Positions 17,008 through 25,764 are shown, counted from the first letter of the stretch. The stretch: 33,466 nucleotides of DNA from an uncultured Bacilli bacterium (GCA_947624125.1 CANQIY010000001.1:1-33466), one strand, 5' to 3'. Notes: generated by a model from the letters alone, not told the origin. Program-made: numbers and translations.

Positions 17008-18123
17008 ATGGATAGTAAAGCATTTATTAAAGCATTAGATACAATTGTAAAAGAAAAAAATATTAGTCCGGATGTTATTTTTGATGCCATGACGGTGGCC
17101 CTTCAAACTGCTTATAAGAAAAATTTTGATTCGAAAACAAATGTTAGAGTTGATATCAATAAAGAAACGGGAGAAATTAAAGTATTTTCTTATTTAGTTG
17201 TTGTTCCAGAAATTGATGAGGGAAGAGAAGAAATTGATGAAGAAGGAAATGTAGTTGAAATTCCTCCTAAAGTCAATATCGATGCGCAAATTTTATTAGA
17301 TGAAGCAAGAGAAATAAAGAAAGATGCCCAAATTGGAGATGTAATTGAAAAAGAAGTTACTCCTAAAGATTTTGGTCGTGTTGCAGCAGGGACAGCTAAA
17401 CAAGTTGTTACCCAAAAAATTAGAGAAGCTGAAAAAAATAGTATTATTGAAGAATTCCAAGATAAAGAATATGAAATTATGTTGGGTTTAGTAGCAATGG
17501 AAGACCAAAAAAATTATTATATTGATTTAGGTAGAACAAGAGGTATTCTTCCAAAATCCGAGATTATTCCTGGCGAAGAAATAAAAATGGGTTCAAATAT
17601 CAGAGTTTATATAACTAAAGTTGAAAATGGAACTAAGGGTCCTGTTATTATGACATCAAGAAAACATTATGGTTTTGTAAAAAGATTATTTGAGTCATTT
17701 ATCCCTGAACTTCAAAGTGGTGATATTGTCCTTTATGCTGTGGCAAGAGATGCTGGTAACAGAAGTAAAGTTGCTCTTTATTCAACAAATGAACGCATTG
17801 ATGCCATTGGTTCATGTATTGGGGAAAAAGGGAGTCGAATTGCAAGTATTTTAAAAGAATTAAATGGAGAAAAAATAGATTTAGTTTTATATGATGAAGA
17901 TATTACAAAATTTATTGCTAATGCTCTAAGTCCTGCCAAGAATGTTATTGTTAATATTACAAATCCAGAGAAAAAGGAAGCTTTAGCTATTGTTACCGAT
18001 GATAATTTATCACTTGCTATTGGGAAAAAGGGAAGCAATATTAGACTTGCAAGTAAACTTACCAAATATAAATTAGAAATTAAAACATTATCTCAAATTA
18101 ATGCTGAGGGCAATAAAGAATAG
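17008..18123 (+). CDS. nusA: Transcription termination/antitermination factor NusA
   Basis: A 371-aa protein, the same length as Bacillus NusA. The N-terminal RNA-polymerase-binding domain (about 1-125), S1 domain (YYIDLGRTRGILPKSEIIPGE, about 135-200), KH1 (IGSCIGEKGSRIASI, about 230-300) and KH2 (LAIGKKGSNIRLAS, about 300-365) are all visible, with no acidic C-terminal repeats. It modulates pausing and termination and often represses its own operon. It sits between rimP and rnpM with 2-nt gaps, indicating tight translational coupling. Confidence 0.96.
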   Translation: MDSKAFIKALDTIVKEKNISPDVIFDAMTVALQTAYKKNFDSKTNVRVDINKETGEIKVFSYLVVVPEIDEGREEIDEEGNVVEIPPKVNIDAQILLDEAREIKKDAQIGDVIEKEVTPKDFGRVAAGTAKQVVTQKIREAEKNSIIEEFQDKEYEIMLGLVAMEDQKNYYIDLGRTRGILPKSEIIPGEEIKMGSNIRVYITKVENGTKGPVIMTSRKHYGFVKRLFESFIPELQSGDIVLYAVARDAGNRSKVALYSTNERIDAIGSCIGEKGSRIASILKELNGEKIDLVLYDEDITKFIANALSPAKNVIVNITNPEKKEALAIVTDDNLSLAIGKKGSNIRLASKLTKYKLEIKTLSQINAEGNKE

Positions 18124-18134
18124 AGGTGGGTATT

Positions 18135-18422
18135 TTGAAAGTAAAAAAAATACCAATGCGAACTTGTGTGGTTACAAAAGAAAAATTAGAAAAGAAAGAT
18201 TTAATTCGAATTGTAAGGACACCGGAAGGAAATGTTGAAATCGATTTAAATGGCAAAAAAAATGGGCGAGGAGCTTATTTAAAAAAATCTCGAGATGTCA
18301 TTTTAAAAGCCCAAAAGAGTCAAATTTTAAATCGTTATTTAGAAACAGAAATAAATGGTTCATTATATGAGGAATTATTAGAATTAGTAGAAACAAGAAA
18401 GGAGAAGGAAAATGAGTGTTAA
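18135..18422 (+). CDS. rnpM: YlxR/RnpM family RNase P modulator
   Basis: A 95-aa basic protein with the YlxR signature RTCVVTKEKLEKKDLIRIVR and then GKKNGRGAYLKKS. In Bacillus, YlxR (RnpM) binds the RNase P RNA and dampens its activity. A TTG start at 18135 is chosen: AGGTGGG (18124-18130) is 4 nt upstream, and the resulting N-terminus MKVKKIPMRTC matches the family start. The GTG at 18126 lies within the ribosome binding site. The adjoining ylxQ (L7Ae-like) gene of Bacillus is missing, and infB overlaps by 11 nt. Confidence 0.85.
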   Translation: MKVKKIPMRTCVVTKEKLEKKDLIRIVRTPEGNVEIDLNGKKNGRGAYLKKSRDVILKAQKSQILNRYLETEINGSLYEELLELVETRKEKENEC

Positions 18423-20517
18423 AGAATATGCCGAAAGTTTAAATTTATCGGTGGCAGAAGTATTAAAGAAATGTCGGGAATTAGGAATAAGTGCTAGTAA
18501 TGGTAGTGATACTCTAAGTGATGATGATGTCGTTATGTTAGACAATGTTTTAAATTTAATTAGTACTGATGATGATATAACATATGATGAAGATGAAATG
18601 GTTGAAAACATTGCCATGGGAATTATGGAAAGTAAAAATATTGTTGAAACTAATACTTCTAAGCGACAAAAATTAAAGAAAAAAGCTCAAATAAATGAAA
18701 ATAAAGAAAACTATAAAATTTTGAAAAAAGAAATGTATAAACATAAAGAAAAACTGATGAGTAATAATAATGTTCAAGACGATATAGTTTTATATAAAAA
18801 AGGAATGAGTGTTTCTGAATTAGCTAAAAGTTTAGATGTCAGTGGTACCGATATTATTAAAAAATTAATGTCTTTAGGTTTAATGTTAAATTTAAATGAC
18901 CCAATTGATTTTGATAATGCCGAAATTGTTGCTCTTGATTACAATAAAACTTTGAAAAAGGAAGAGACACAAGATTTAGCTAATTTTGAAGAATATGAAA
19001 TAATTGATAAAGAAGAAGATTTAAAAAGAAGACCACCAATTGTAACAATAATGGGGCATGTTGACCATGGTAAAACAACACTTTTAGACTATATTCGTAA
19101 AAGTCATGTTGTTGATAGTGAATTTGGGGGAATTACCCAACATATTGGAGCTTACCAAATCGACCATAATGGGGTAAAAATTACCTTTATTGATACCCCA
19201 GGTCATGCCGCTTTTACAGAAATGCGAGCAAGAGGAGCTGCAGTTACTGATATAGTTATTATCATTGTGGCGGCGGATGATGGGGTTATGCCCCAAACAA
19301 AAGAGGCAATCGACCATGCCAAAGTTGCTAATGTACCTATTATTGTTGCGATTAATAAAATTGATAAAAAAGATGCTAATCCAGAACGAATTTTAACCGA
19401 AATGACAGAATATGGTATTACTCCAGAAGCTTGGGGTGGTGATGTTCCATTTATAAATATCTCTGCGCATACTGGAGAAGGAATTGATAAATTATTAAAA
19501 ACAATTGAAACTATTGCGGAAATTAATGGTTATAAAGCTAATCCTAATCGTTATGCAACGGGAACTGTTATTGAATCTAAACTTGATAAAAATATTGGGG
19601 GTATTGCATCCTTTATTATTCAAAATGGAACTTTAAGAATTGGTGACCCGGTTGTAGTTGGGGAATATTTTGGTAAAATAAGAACCATGAAGAATGATTT
19701 AGGTGAATCAATTGTCGAAGCTGGTCCATCAATGCCTGTAGAGGTTACTGGTATATCTGATGAACCTGAAGCTGGAGATAAATTTATGGCCTTTGAAACC
19801 GAAGCTATAGCCAAAAGTATTGCTGAAAAAAGAAAAAATCTTAATGTTTCCAAATATAATAATGATGTCGTAAGTTTAGATGATTTATTTGAAAGATTAG
19901 AATCTGGCGAAAAAGAAGTCAATGTTATTTTAAAAGCTGATGTAAGAGGTAGTGAAGAAGCCGTTAAAAATGCTTTACAAAAAATTCATATTAAAGATGT
20001 GGTAGTTAAAGTTATCAGAAGTGGAATTGGAACAATTACGGAAAGTGATGTTATTTTAGCAAATGCTTCAAATGCTATTATTATTGGTTTTAATGTCGTT
20101 CCGGGTAGTAAAACAAAAGAAATAGCAAAAGAATATAATGTTGATATCCGTCTTTATACAATTATTTATAAATTAGTGGAAGAAATGGAACAAGCCATAA
20201 CCGGAATGTTAGCGCCTGAATTTGAAGAAAAAATTATGGGAACAGCGGAAATTAGAAAAATATTTAAATATTCAAAAATTGGTAATATTGCTGGTTGTTA
20301 TGTAACGGATGGCATTATTAAAAATAATGCAAGCGTTCGTTTAATTAGAGATGGAATTGTTGTAAAAGAAGATAAAATTTCTTCATTACAACGAGGTAAA
20401 GATGCCGTTAAAGAAATGAAAAAAGGATTTGAATGTGGTCTTACTTTAGAAGAATATAATGATATAAAAGAAGGCGATGTTCTCGAGGCCTTTGAATTAG
20501 TTGAGGTTAAAAGATGA
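18412..20517 (+). CDS. infB: Translation initiation factor IF-2
   Basis: A 701-aa GTPase that places fMet-tRNA on the 30S subunit. It has two IF2-N helical motifs (MSVKEYAESLNLSVAEVLKK near residue 1 and KGMSVSELAKSLDVSGTDII near 130), then the G domain with GHVDHGKTT at 215-223, DTPGH, and NKID. Domain II, domain III and the C-terminal fMet-tRNA-binding C2 domain follow (IFKYSKIGNIAGCYV, GFECGLTLEEYND). AAGGAGAAGG precedes ATG. The TGA stop overlaps rbfA (ATGA), direct evidence that TGA terminates here. Confidence 0.97.
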   Translation: MSVKEYAESLNLSVAEVLKKCRELGISASNGSDTLSDDDVVMLDNVLNLISTDDDITYDEDEMVENIAMGIMESKNIVETNTSKRQKLKKKAQINENKENYKILKKEMYKHKEKLMSNNNVQDDIVLYKKGMSVSELAKSLDVSGTDIIKKLMSLGLMLNLNDPIDFDNAEIVALDYNKTLKKEETQDLANFEEYEIIDKEEDLKRRPPIVTIMGHVDHGKTTLLDYIRKSHVVDSEFGGITQHIGAYQIDHNGVKITFIDTPGHAAFTEMRARGAAVTDIVIIIVAADDGVMPQTKEAIDHAKVANVPIIVAINKIDKKDANPERILTEMTEYGITPEAWGGDVPFINISAHTGEGIDKLLKTIETIAEINGYKANPNRYATGTVIESKLDKNIGGIASFIIQNGTLRIGDPVVVGEYFGKIRTMKNDLGESIVEAGPSMPVEVTGISDEPEAGDKFMAFETEAIAKSIAEKRKNLNVSKYNNDVVSLDDLFERLESGEKEVNVILKADVRGSEEAVKNALQKIHIKDVVVKVIRSGIGTITESDVILANASNAIIIGFNVVPGSKTKEIAKEYNVDIRLYTIIYKLVEEMEQAITGMLAPEFEEKIMGTAEIRKIFKYSKIGNIAGCYVTDGIIKNNASVRLIRDGIVVKEDKISSLQRGKDAVKEMKKGFECGLTLEEYNDIKEGDVLEAFELVEVKR

Positions 20518-20855
20518 GAAGTCATAAAGTCGAGCGCATCGCAAGTGATATGCTTAAATATTTAGGCAATATTCTTTTAACCGAAACTAATGATGAATTA
20601 ATGAAATCAATTACTTTAACAGATGTAGATGTAAGTAAAGATTTAAGTTATGCCAAAATATATTTTACCAGTATTAAAGATAGTAATCATAAAGATTTAG
20701 AAAAAGAAATGAATGAAGCAGCACCTTTTTTAAGAGGCAAGTTAGCTAAAGTGTTAGAAGTAAGAAATATTCCGGAATTAAAATTTATTTATGATGAAAC
20801 AATTGCTTATGCAACGAAAATAGAGAAAATTATTACTGATATTCATAATAATTAA
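20514..20855 (+). CDS. rbfA: 30S ribosome-binding factor RbfA
   Basis: A 113-aa KH-fold protein needed for late 16S rRNA/30S maturation and cold adaptation. The family pattern is present: RSHKVERIASDMLKYLGNIL, SLTLTDVDVSKDLSYAKIYF and the end LRGKLAKVLEVRNIPELKFIYDE. Length is normal. It overlaps infB by 4 nt (ATGA). In Bacillus, ylxP lies between infB and rbfA; it is missing here. Confidence 0.95.
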   Translation: MRSHKVERIASDMLKYLGNILLTETNDELMKSITLTDVDVSKDLSYAKIYFTSIKDSNHKDLEKEMNEAAPFLRGKLAKVLEVRNIPELKFIYDETIAYATKIEKIITDIHNN

Positions 20856-20864
20856 AAGGTAGTT

Positions 20865-21416
20865 ATGGAAAAAGTTGAGTTTATAGTAAAAGATTATAAG
20901 CAAATACTGGAAAAAGAAAAAGAAAAGATAATAAAAATTTTTGAAGAATATTATGAAGGTGTTTATGGCTTAGATTTATATGCATCATTAGAGCTTGTTA
21001 CGAATACTCACTTTAAGAATAAAATATTAAAAAATTTTATTAGTGAAAACTATAAAAGAAGTGAAAATATTCTTAATAAAATACAAAAAGATAATAATTA
21101 TCTTATCAATATAGTCATAAATGATATAATCATCGGGGCCATAAAAGTTAGTAAAGTTGAAAATGAATTATATATTCTTATAGCAATTAATAAAAAGCAA
21201 GATAATCGGAAAATTATTATTAGCGATACTATAAATTATATAATTTTCAATTTTAAAGGGCGAAAAATTAAAAGAATTTATTTAGAAATTCCATTAGATG
21301 ATATTGTCTTTTTAACGACAGCTTATCAAAAGGGATTTTTAGAAAGTGATGAAGATATTATTATTAGTCCTAGTAATAATAGTTATCTTCTTTATTATGA
21401 AATGGGTAGTATTTAA
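20865..21416 (+). CDS. Hypothetical protein, possible degenerate GNAT fold
   Basis: A 183-aa protein I do not recognise. The N-terminal half is helical and charged. The C-terminal half has an order suggestive of a GNAT acetyltransferase: a strand pair (IVINDIIIGAIKVSKVENEL then YILIAINKK), a helix (IISDTINYIIFNF), a strand (IKRIYLEIPLDD) and the late LTTAYQKGFLESDED, similar to the N-x-A-x-x-L-Y-x-K-x-GF motif. A clear acetyl-CoA pyrophosphate loop is not visible; KKQDNRKI sits where it would be. It lies between rbfA and truB, where Bacillus has no gene, and its stop overlaps the truB start (TAATG). GGTAG precedes the ATG. Confidence 0.6.
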   Translation: MEKVEFIVKDYKQILEKEKEKIIKIFEEYYEGVYGLDLYASLELVTNTHFKNKILKNFISENYKRSENILNKIQKDNNYLINIVINDIIIGAIKVSKVENELYILIAINKKQDNRKIIISDTINYIIFNFKGRKIKRIYLEIPLDDIVFLTTAYQKGFLESDEDIIISPSNNSYLLYYEMGSI

Positions 21417-22276
21417 TGAATAATTTTGTGTTAGTTATAAATAAAGAAAAAGATATGACTAGTAGAGAAGTAGTTTCTAAAGTAAGTAAAATATTTAATA
21501 TAAAGAAAATGGGGCATACCGGGACACTTGACCCAATAGCGAAAGGTGTTCTTGTTATTGTGAGTGGTAAATATACGAAATTAGCAGATTTAATAACAAG
21601 TAATGAGAAAGAATATATCGCCACAATTAAATTAGGAATTAAAACAGATACTTTAGATATAACTGGAAACATCATAGAAAGTGAAGAAACACGGAAGTTA
21701 GATACATTAGTAATTAAAGAAGTATTAGATAGTTTTAAAGGTAAATATGAACAAACAATACCTTTATATTCAGCAGTGCATGTTGCTGGTAAAAGATTAT
21801 ATGAATATGCCAGAAATAATGAAGAAGTAGTGTTACCAACTAAAGAAGTAATGATAAAAAGAATTGAATTTATAAGTTATGAAGATGAAACAATTAAATT
21901 TAGAGTATTAGTAAGCAAAGGAACATATATAAGAAGTTTAATTCAAAGTATATGTGAAAAATTAAAAATATTAGGAACAATGAGTGAGCTTATAAGAATT
22001 AAGCAAGGGATTTTTAAAATTGAAGATGCTTATACATTAGAAGATATAAAAAATAATAATTATAAATTATTAAAAATAGAAGATATATTAAAAGTTAAAG
22101 TATTAGAGGTAGATGAAAATAATCGAAAAAAAATATATAATGGAAATAAATTAGAAGATAATATTGATGGTTATGTATTATATAAAGAAAATAATGAAGA
22201 AATAGCTTTATATCAATTTAATAATAATGAAGGAAGATTAGTCATATTATTAAAAGATAATTTAGGAAATAACTAG
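21416..22276 (+). CDS. truB: tRNA pseudouridine-55 synthase TruB
   Basis: A 286-aa enzyme that makes the T-loop pseudouridine at tRNA position 55. Visible features are NKEKDMTSREVVSKVSKIF, the catalytic motif GHTGTLDPIAKGVLVI with nucleophile D39, YSAVHVAGKRLYEYAR and VSKGTYIRSLIQSICEKL. It is somewhat shorter than Bacillus TruB (309 aa), with a reduced C-terminal domain. It starts in a TAATG overlap with the preceding ORF and is the last gene of the rimP-truB run. ribF, which follows in Bacillus, is absent. Confidence 0.95.
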   Translation: MNNFVLVINKEKDMTSREVVSKVSKIFNIKKMGHTGTLDPIAKGVLVIVSGKYTKLADLITSNEKEYIATIKLGIKTDTLDITGNIIESEETRKLDTLVIKEVLDSFKGKYEQTIPLYSAVHVAGKRLYEYARNNEEVVLPTKEVMIKRIEFISYEDETIKFRVLVSKGTYIRSLIQSICEKLKILGTMSELIRIKQGIFKIEDAYTLEDIKNNNYKLLKIEDILKVKVLEVDENNRKKIYNGNKLEDNIDGYVLYKENNEEIALYQFNNNEGRLVILLKDNLGNN

Positions 22277-22297
22277 TAGTTAATTTAAAGATTTTTA

Positions 22298-22326
22298 TTT
22301 ACAATAAGAGAAATTTATAATATAAT
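22298..22326 (+). promoter_or_regulatory. Sigma-A promoter of rpsO
   Basis: TTTACA at 22298-22303, a 17-bp spacer and TATAAT at 22321-22326; transcription would start near 22333. Confidence 0.8.
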
Positions 22327-22332
22327 TATAGT

Positions 22333-22400
22333 GAAGTTTAATCTTAGATGAAAAAGTTTTCCGATTTTTTTCTCAGTTTAAACCGATTAAATAAATAGAA
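22333..22400 (+). promoter_or_regulatory. Structured rpsO leader, candidate S15 autoregulatory element
   Basis: The 5' untranslated region is about 80 nt. TTTAATC (22337-22343) pairs with GATTAAA (22385-22391), enclosing an inner A/T arm (GATGAAAAA against TTTTTTTCTC) and the palindrome GTTTAAAC. The closing stem ends just before the ribosome binding site AAAGGAAAG. S15 is known in several phyla to bind its own mRNA leader; this leader has no recognised consensus that I can confirm. Confidence 0.45.
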
Positions 22401-22411
22401 AGGAAAGAAAA

Positions 22412-22681
22412 ATGGCTTTAAGTAAAGAAGAAAAAGCAAAGATTATTAAAAAATTTGCTAAAAATGAAAAAGACTGTGGTTCTGCAGAAGTTCAAATTGC
22501 AATTTTAACCCATGAAATAAATGAGTTAACACGGCATATGCAAGAACACACACATGATTATCATTCTAAAAGAGGATTACTTATGAAAGTTGGTAGAAGA
22601 CGTAAATTACTTAATTATCTAAAAGAAAATGACGTTGTAAGTTATAGAGAGATAATCAAAAAATTAGATTTAAGAAAATAA
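22412..22681 (+). CDS. rpsO: 30S ribosomal protein S15
   Basis: An 89-aa protein, the usual S15 length. It shows the family pattern KFAKNEKDCGSAEVQIAILT, then INELTRHMQEHTHDYHSKRG and LLMKVGRRRKLLNYLKENDV. S15 is a primary binder of 16S rRNA helices 20-22 and forms bridge B4. It has its own promoter, a structured leader, and a terminator before pnp, the conserved rpsO-pnp order. Confidence 0.97.
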   Translation: MALSKEEKAKIIKKFAKNEKDCGSAEVQIAILTHEINELTRHMQEHTHDYHSKRGLLMKVGRRRKLLNYLKENDVVSYREIIKKLDLRK

Positions 22682-22684
22682 TTC

Positions 22685-22714
22685 AAAGGGCACTTATTTT
22701 TAGTGTCTTTTTTT
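22685..22714 (+). terminator. Terminator between rpsO and pnp
   Basis: AAAGGGCACT / AGTGTCTTTT form a 10-bp stem with two G-U pairs, 7-nt loop, T run 22708-22714. No separate pnp promoter is apparent, so pnp probably depends on readthrough. Confidence 0.75.
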
Positions 22715-22732
22715 ATAGAAAAGAGGAATATG

Positions 22733-24910
22733 ATGAAAAGAACATTTGAATTAGATTTTTATGGTCGCAAAATAATTGTTGAACATGGTGAACTAGCAAA
22801 ACAAGCTCATGGAAGTATCTTAGTAAGAGTTAATGATACAGTTGTTTTAAGTACAGCAGTTGTTTCTAAAACAGCTAATTTATTATCCGATTTTTTCCCT
22901 TTAATGGTATTATATAATGAAAAATTATACTCAGTAGGAAAAATACCAGGAGGTTTTATTAAAAGAGAAGGAAGACCAACAGATAATGCTACATTAGCAG
23001 CAAGAATGATTGATAGACCAATGCGTCCTTTATTTCCTGAAGATTTTCGTAATGAAGTTCAAATTGTTAATACTATTTTAAGTGTTGACCAAGATAATGT
23101 TCCGGAACTTGCTGCTTTATTTGGTTCTAGTTTAGCTACATGCATTAGTAAAATACCTTTTAATGGTCCCGTTGCAGCGGTTAAAGTTGGCCGTATTGAT
23201 GGTAAATTTATTATAAATCCAACAGTTGAAGAAGCTGAAAAATCTGATATTGATTTAACAGTGGCTGGAACTAGTGATGCGATTAATATGGTGGAAGCTG
23301 GGGCTAAAGAAGTATTAGAAAGTGATATGTTAGAGGCTTTATTATTTGGTCATGAAGCTATAAAGAAATTAACAGAGTTCCAAAAAGAAATAATTAAAGA
23401 AATTGGGGAAGAAAAGATGGAGTACCCTCATCTTGAAATAAGTGATGATTTAAAAGAAACAATAAGAGATTTAATTGAAGATAAATTAGATAAAGCTCTA
23501 AGAATTAAAGATAAAAAAACAATGTATGAAACAATTGATAATATTAAAGAAGAATTATTAGAAAAATATAGAGTTGAAAATGAAACTCTTAAAGATGATG
23601 AACTTAATGAAATTTTAACAAAAGTAGCTTTAGTATTTGAAAGTATAGAATACAATGTGTTTAGAAGAATAGTAGTAGATGAGAAAATTAGAATTGATGG
23701 AAGAAAGATGGATGAAATAAGACCTCTTAGTGCCTCAATTGATATATTACCAAGAACACATGGTTCAGCTTTATTTACAAGAGGACAAACGCAAAGTTTA
23801 TCAATTACAACTTTAGGAGCTTTAGGGGAAAGTCAAATGTTAGATGGCCTTTCTATTGAAGAAGAAAAAAGATTTATGTTACATTATAATTTCCCACAAT
23901 TTAGTGTTGGCGAAACAGGTCGCTATGGTTCACCCGGTCGAAGAGAAATTGGCCATGGTGCTTTAGGAGAAAGAGCTTTATTACAAGTTATTCCTAGTGA
24001 AGAAGAATTCCCTTATACAATAAGAGTTGTATCCGAAATATTAGAAAGTAATGGTTCATCTAGTCAAGCAAGTATATGTGCTGGTTGTCTTTCTTTAATG
24101 GCTGCCGGTGTACCAATTAAAGCTCCAGTTGCTGGTATTGCGATGGGTTTAATTACGAATGAAGATAAATATACGATTTTAACAGATATCCAAGGTTTAG
24201 AAGACCATCTTGGTGACATGGATTTCAAAGTTGCTGGAACAAGAAAAGGTATTTGTGCTTTACAAATGGATATTAAAATAGATGGTGTCAATAGAAGTAT
24301 ATTAGAAGAAGCCTTAATGCAAGCCAAAAAAGCAAGAATGCAAATATTAGATTTATTTGAAACTGTTATTAAAGAGCCACGAAAAGAATTATCACCATAT
24401 GCTCCAAAAATTGAAACATTTAATATTGACCCAGAAAAAATAAAAGATGTTATTGGTCGTGGTGGAGAAATGATTACCAAAATTATTTTAGAAGCAAGTA
24501 ATGTAAAATCTGTTAATGATAAAGAAGCTGTTAAAGTTGATTTAGAAGATGATGGAAGAGTTATTATCTATCATCATGATGAAAACATTATTAAAAAGAC
24601 AAAAGAAATGATTGAAAGTGTTGTAAGAGAAGTTGAAACAGGAAAAATATATACTGGTAAAGTTGTCAAAGTTGAAGATTTTGGTTGCTTTGTCGAATTA
24701 TGGCCAGGTTGTGAAGGTTTAGTCCATGTTTCTCAATTAGATTACAAACGAGTTAATAAACCTAGCGATGTTGTTAAAGTAGGTGATGAAATAATAGTTA
24801 AATCACAAGGATATGATAATAGAGGAAGACTTAATTTATCTAGAAAAGAAGCCTTACCTAAACCACAAGATACAAATAACAATAATAAACAAGATGATAA
24901 AGAAATATAA
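22733..24910 (+). CDS. pnp: Polyribonucleotide nucleotidyltransferase (PNPase)
   Basis: A 725-aa phosphorolytic 3'-5' exoribonuclease. The layout is RNase PH domain 1 (KRTFELDFYGRKIIVEHGEL, GRPTDN, MIDRPMRPLFPEDFRNEVQI), a helical linker, RNase PH domain 2 (GSPGRREIGHGALGERAL and DMDFKVAGTRKGICALQMDI with the catalytic Asp residues), a KH domain (IKDVIGRGGEMITKI) and an S1 domain (GKVVKVEDFGCFVEL), with an acidic Asn-rich tail. ATG 22733 has the better spacing from AGAGG; ATG 22730 is the alternative. The frame open from 22703 lies inside the terminator and is not used. Confidence 0.97.
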   Translation: MKRTFELDFYGRKIIVEHGELAKQAHGSILVRVNDTVVLSTAVVSKTANLLSDFFPLMVLYNEKLYSVGKIPGGFIKREGRPTDNATLAARMIDRPMRPLFPEDFRNEVQIVNTILSVDQDNVPELAALFGSSLATCISKIPFNGPVAAVKVGRIDGKFIINPTVEEAEKSDIDLTVAGTSDAINMVEAGAKEVLESDMLEALLFGHEAIKKLTEFQKEIIKEIGEEKMEYPHLEISDDLKETIRDLIEDKLDKALRIKDKKTMYETIDNIKEELLEKYRVENETLKDDELNEILTKVALVFESIEYNVFRRIVVDEKIRIDGRKMDEIRPLSASIDILPRTHGSALFTRGQTQSLSITTLGALGESQMLDGLSIEEEKRFMLHYNFPQFSVGETGRYGSPGRREIGHGALGERALLQVIPSEEEFPYTIRVVSEILESNGSSSQASICAGCLSLMAAGVPIKAPVAGIAMGLITNEDKYTILTDIQGLEDHLGDMDFKVAGTRKGICALQMDIKIDGVNRSILEEALMQAKKARMQILDLFETVIKEPRKELSPYAPKIETFNIDPEKIKDVIGRGGEMITKIILEASNVKSVNDKEAVKVDLEDDGRVIIYHHDENIIKKTKEMIESVVREVETGKIYTGKVVKVEDFGCFVELWPGCEGLVHVSQLDYKRVNKPSDVVKVGDEIIVKSQGYDNRGRLNLSRKEALPKPQDTNNNNKQDDKEI

Positions 24911-24933
24911 TTAAAGTGAAGGAGTAATGAAGT

Positions 24934-25668
24934 ATGATAGTTTTAATTATTTTAATTGTTGTCATTATATTTATGTCTATTAAACAAATAAATGAATATG
25001 AAAGAGGGGTTAAATTTAGATTTGGTAAATTTTGTAAAGTTTTAGAACCCGGTTGGAAAATCGTTTTACCAATTGTTGAATCATATCGCAAAGTTGATAT
25101 AAGAACTAAAGCTGTTGATGTTCCGAGCCAAGAAGCAATTACCAAAGATAATGTATCAGTTCAAATAAATGCTGTAATATATTACAAATTATTTGATGCT
25201 TCTAAAGCAATATTAGCAGTTGAAGATTTTTATTATGCAGTTGGTCAACTTGCGCAAACAACGATGCGAAATGTTGTTGGTTCTGTATCTCTTGATGAAT
25301 TATTAGCTGAAAGAGATAAAATTAGTACTGAAATTTGTAAAATAATTGATGCTGCGACAGACCCATGGGGTATAAAAGTAGAAAATGTCGAATTAAAAGA
25401 TGTATCTTTACCAGAAGATATGAAAAGAGTTTTAGCAATTGCTGCCGAAGCTGAAAGAGAAAAACTTGCTGTTGTTACTAAAGCTCAAGGTGAGTTAGAA
25501 GCTTCAAATAATTTATCTAAAGCAGCTGAGGTAATGTCTAAAACTCCGGGAGCTCTTCATTTAAGAACATTATCAACATTAAGTGATATTAGTAGTGATA
25601 AATCTAATACAGTAGTATTCTGTTTACCAGTTGAAATATTAGATGCCTTAAATAGAAATAAGAAATAA
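24934..25668 (+). CDS. SPFH domain membrane protein, slipin/stomatin type
   Basis: A 244-aa protein with one N-terminal membrane segment (residues 2-14) followed by an SPFH domain: INEYERGVKFRFGKFCKVLE, PGWKIVLPIVESYRKVDIRT, then NVSVQINAVIYYKLFD and the AEREKLAVVTKAQGELEASN coiled-coil. This matches bacterial slipins, which form rings or scaffolds in membrane microdomains. An NfeD-type partner is usual but absent here. GAAGGAG lies 9 nt before the ATG. It follows pnp by 23 nt and is probably co-transcribed with it. Confidence 0.88.
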   Translation: MIVLIILIVVIIFMSIKQINEYERGVKFRFGKFCKVLEPGWKIVLPIVESYRKVDIRTKAVDVPSQEAITKDNVSVQINAVIYYKLFDASKAILAVEDFYYAVGQLAQTTMRNVVGSVSLDELLAERDKISTEICKIIDAATDPWGIKVENVELKDVSLPEDMKRVLAIAAEAEREKLAVVTKAQGELEASNNLSKAAEVMSKTPGALHLRTLSTLSDISSDKSNTVVFCLPVEILDALNRNKK

Positions 25669-25671
25669 TTT

Positions 25672-25697
25672 AAAGTTGCAAATTAGCAACTTTTTTT
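25672..25697 (+). terminator. Terminator after the SPFH gene
   Basis: AAAGTTGC / GCAACTTT perfect 8-bp stem, loop AAATTA, T7 at 25691-25697. It isolates the downstream G-tract promoter from pnp transcription. Confidence 0.85.
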
Positions 25698-25707
25698 CTT
25701 GCAAAAC

Positions 25708-25734
25708 TTGACTCCGGGGGGGGTATTATATAAT
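25708..25734 (+). promoter_or_regulatory. Promoter with G8 tract in a 15-bp spacer (candidate phase-variable switch)
   Basis: TTGACT at 25708-25713 and TATAAT at 25729-25734 are near-consensus, but the spacer is 15 bp and holds eight G (25716-25723). Other good promoters in the window have 17 bp. Adding two G would give the optimal spacer. Long G runs are very rare in such AT-rich DNA. Confidence 0.7.
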
Positions 25735-25764
25735 AACAAATATAAAATAAAGGGAGAAAAAGTA

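Noticed and set aside
20514..20517. Possible Mycoplasma-type genetic code with TGA as Trp
   Set aside because: TGA ends infB and nusB at conserved C-termini with ATGA overlaps, and Trp residues are TGG throughout.
24064..24480. Long minus-strand open frame opposite pnp
   Set aside because: It lies fully within the conserved pnp frame and has no recognisable protein features. The same applies to the other minus-strand frames opposite infB, mutS, xseA and the DUF11 gene.
25699..25764. Open frame running through the G tract, suggesting translational phase variation
   Set aside because: The frame begins at a TTG directly after the terminator T run, without a ribosome binding site, and includes the promoter; control at transcription is more likely.
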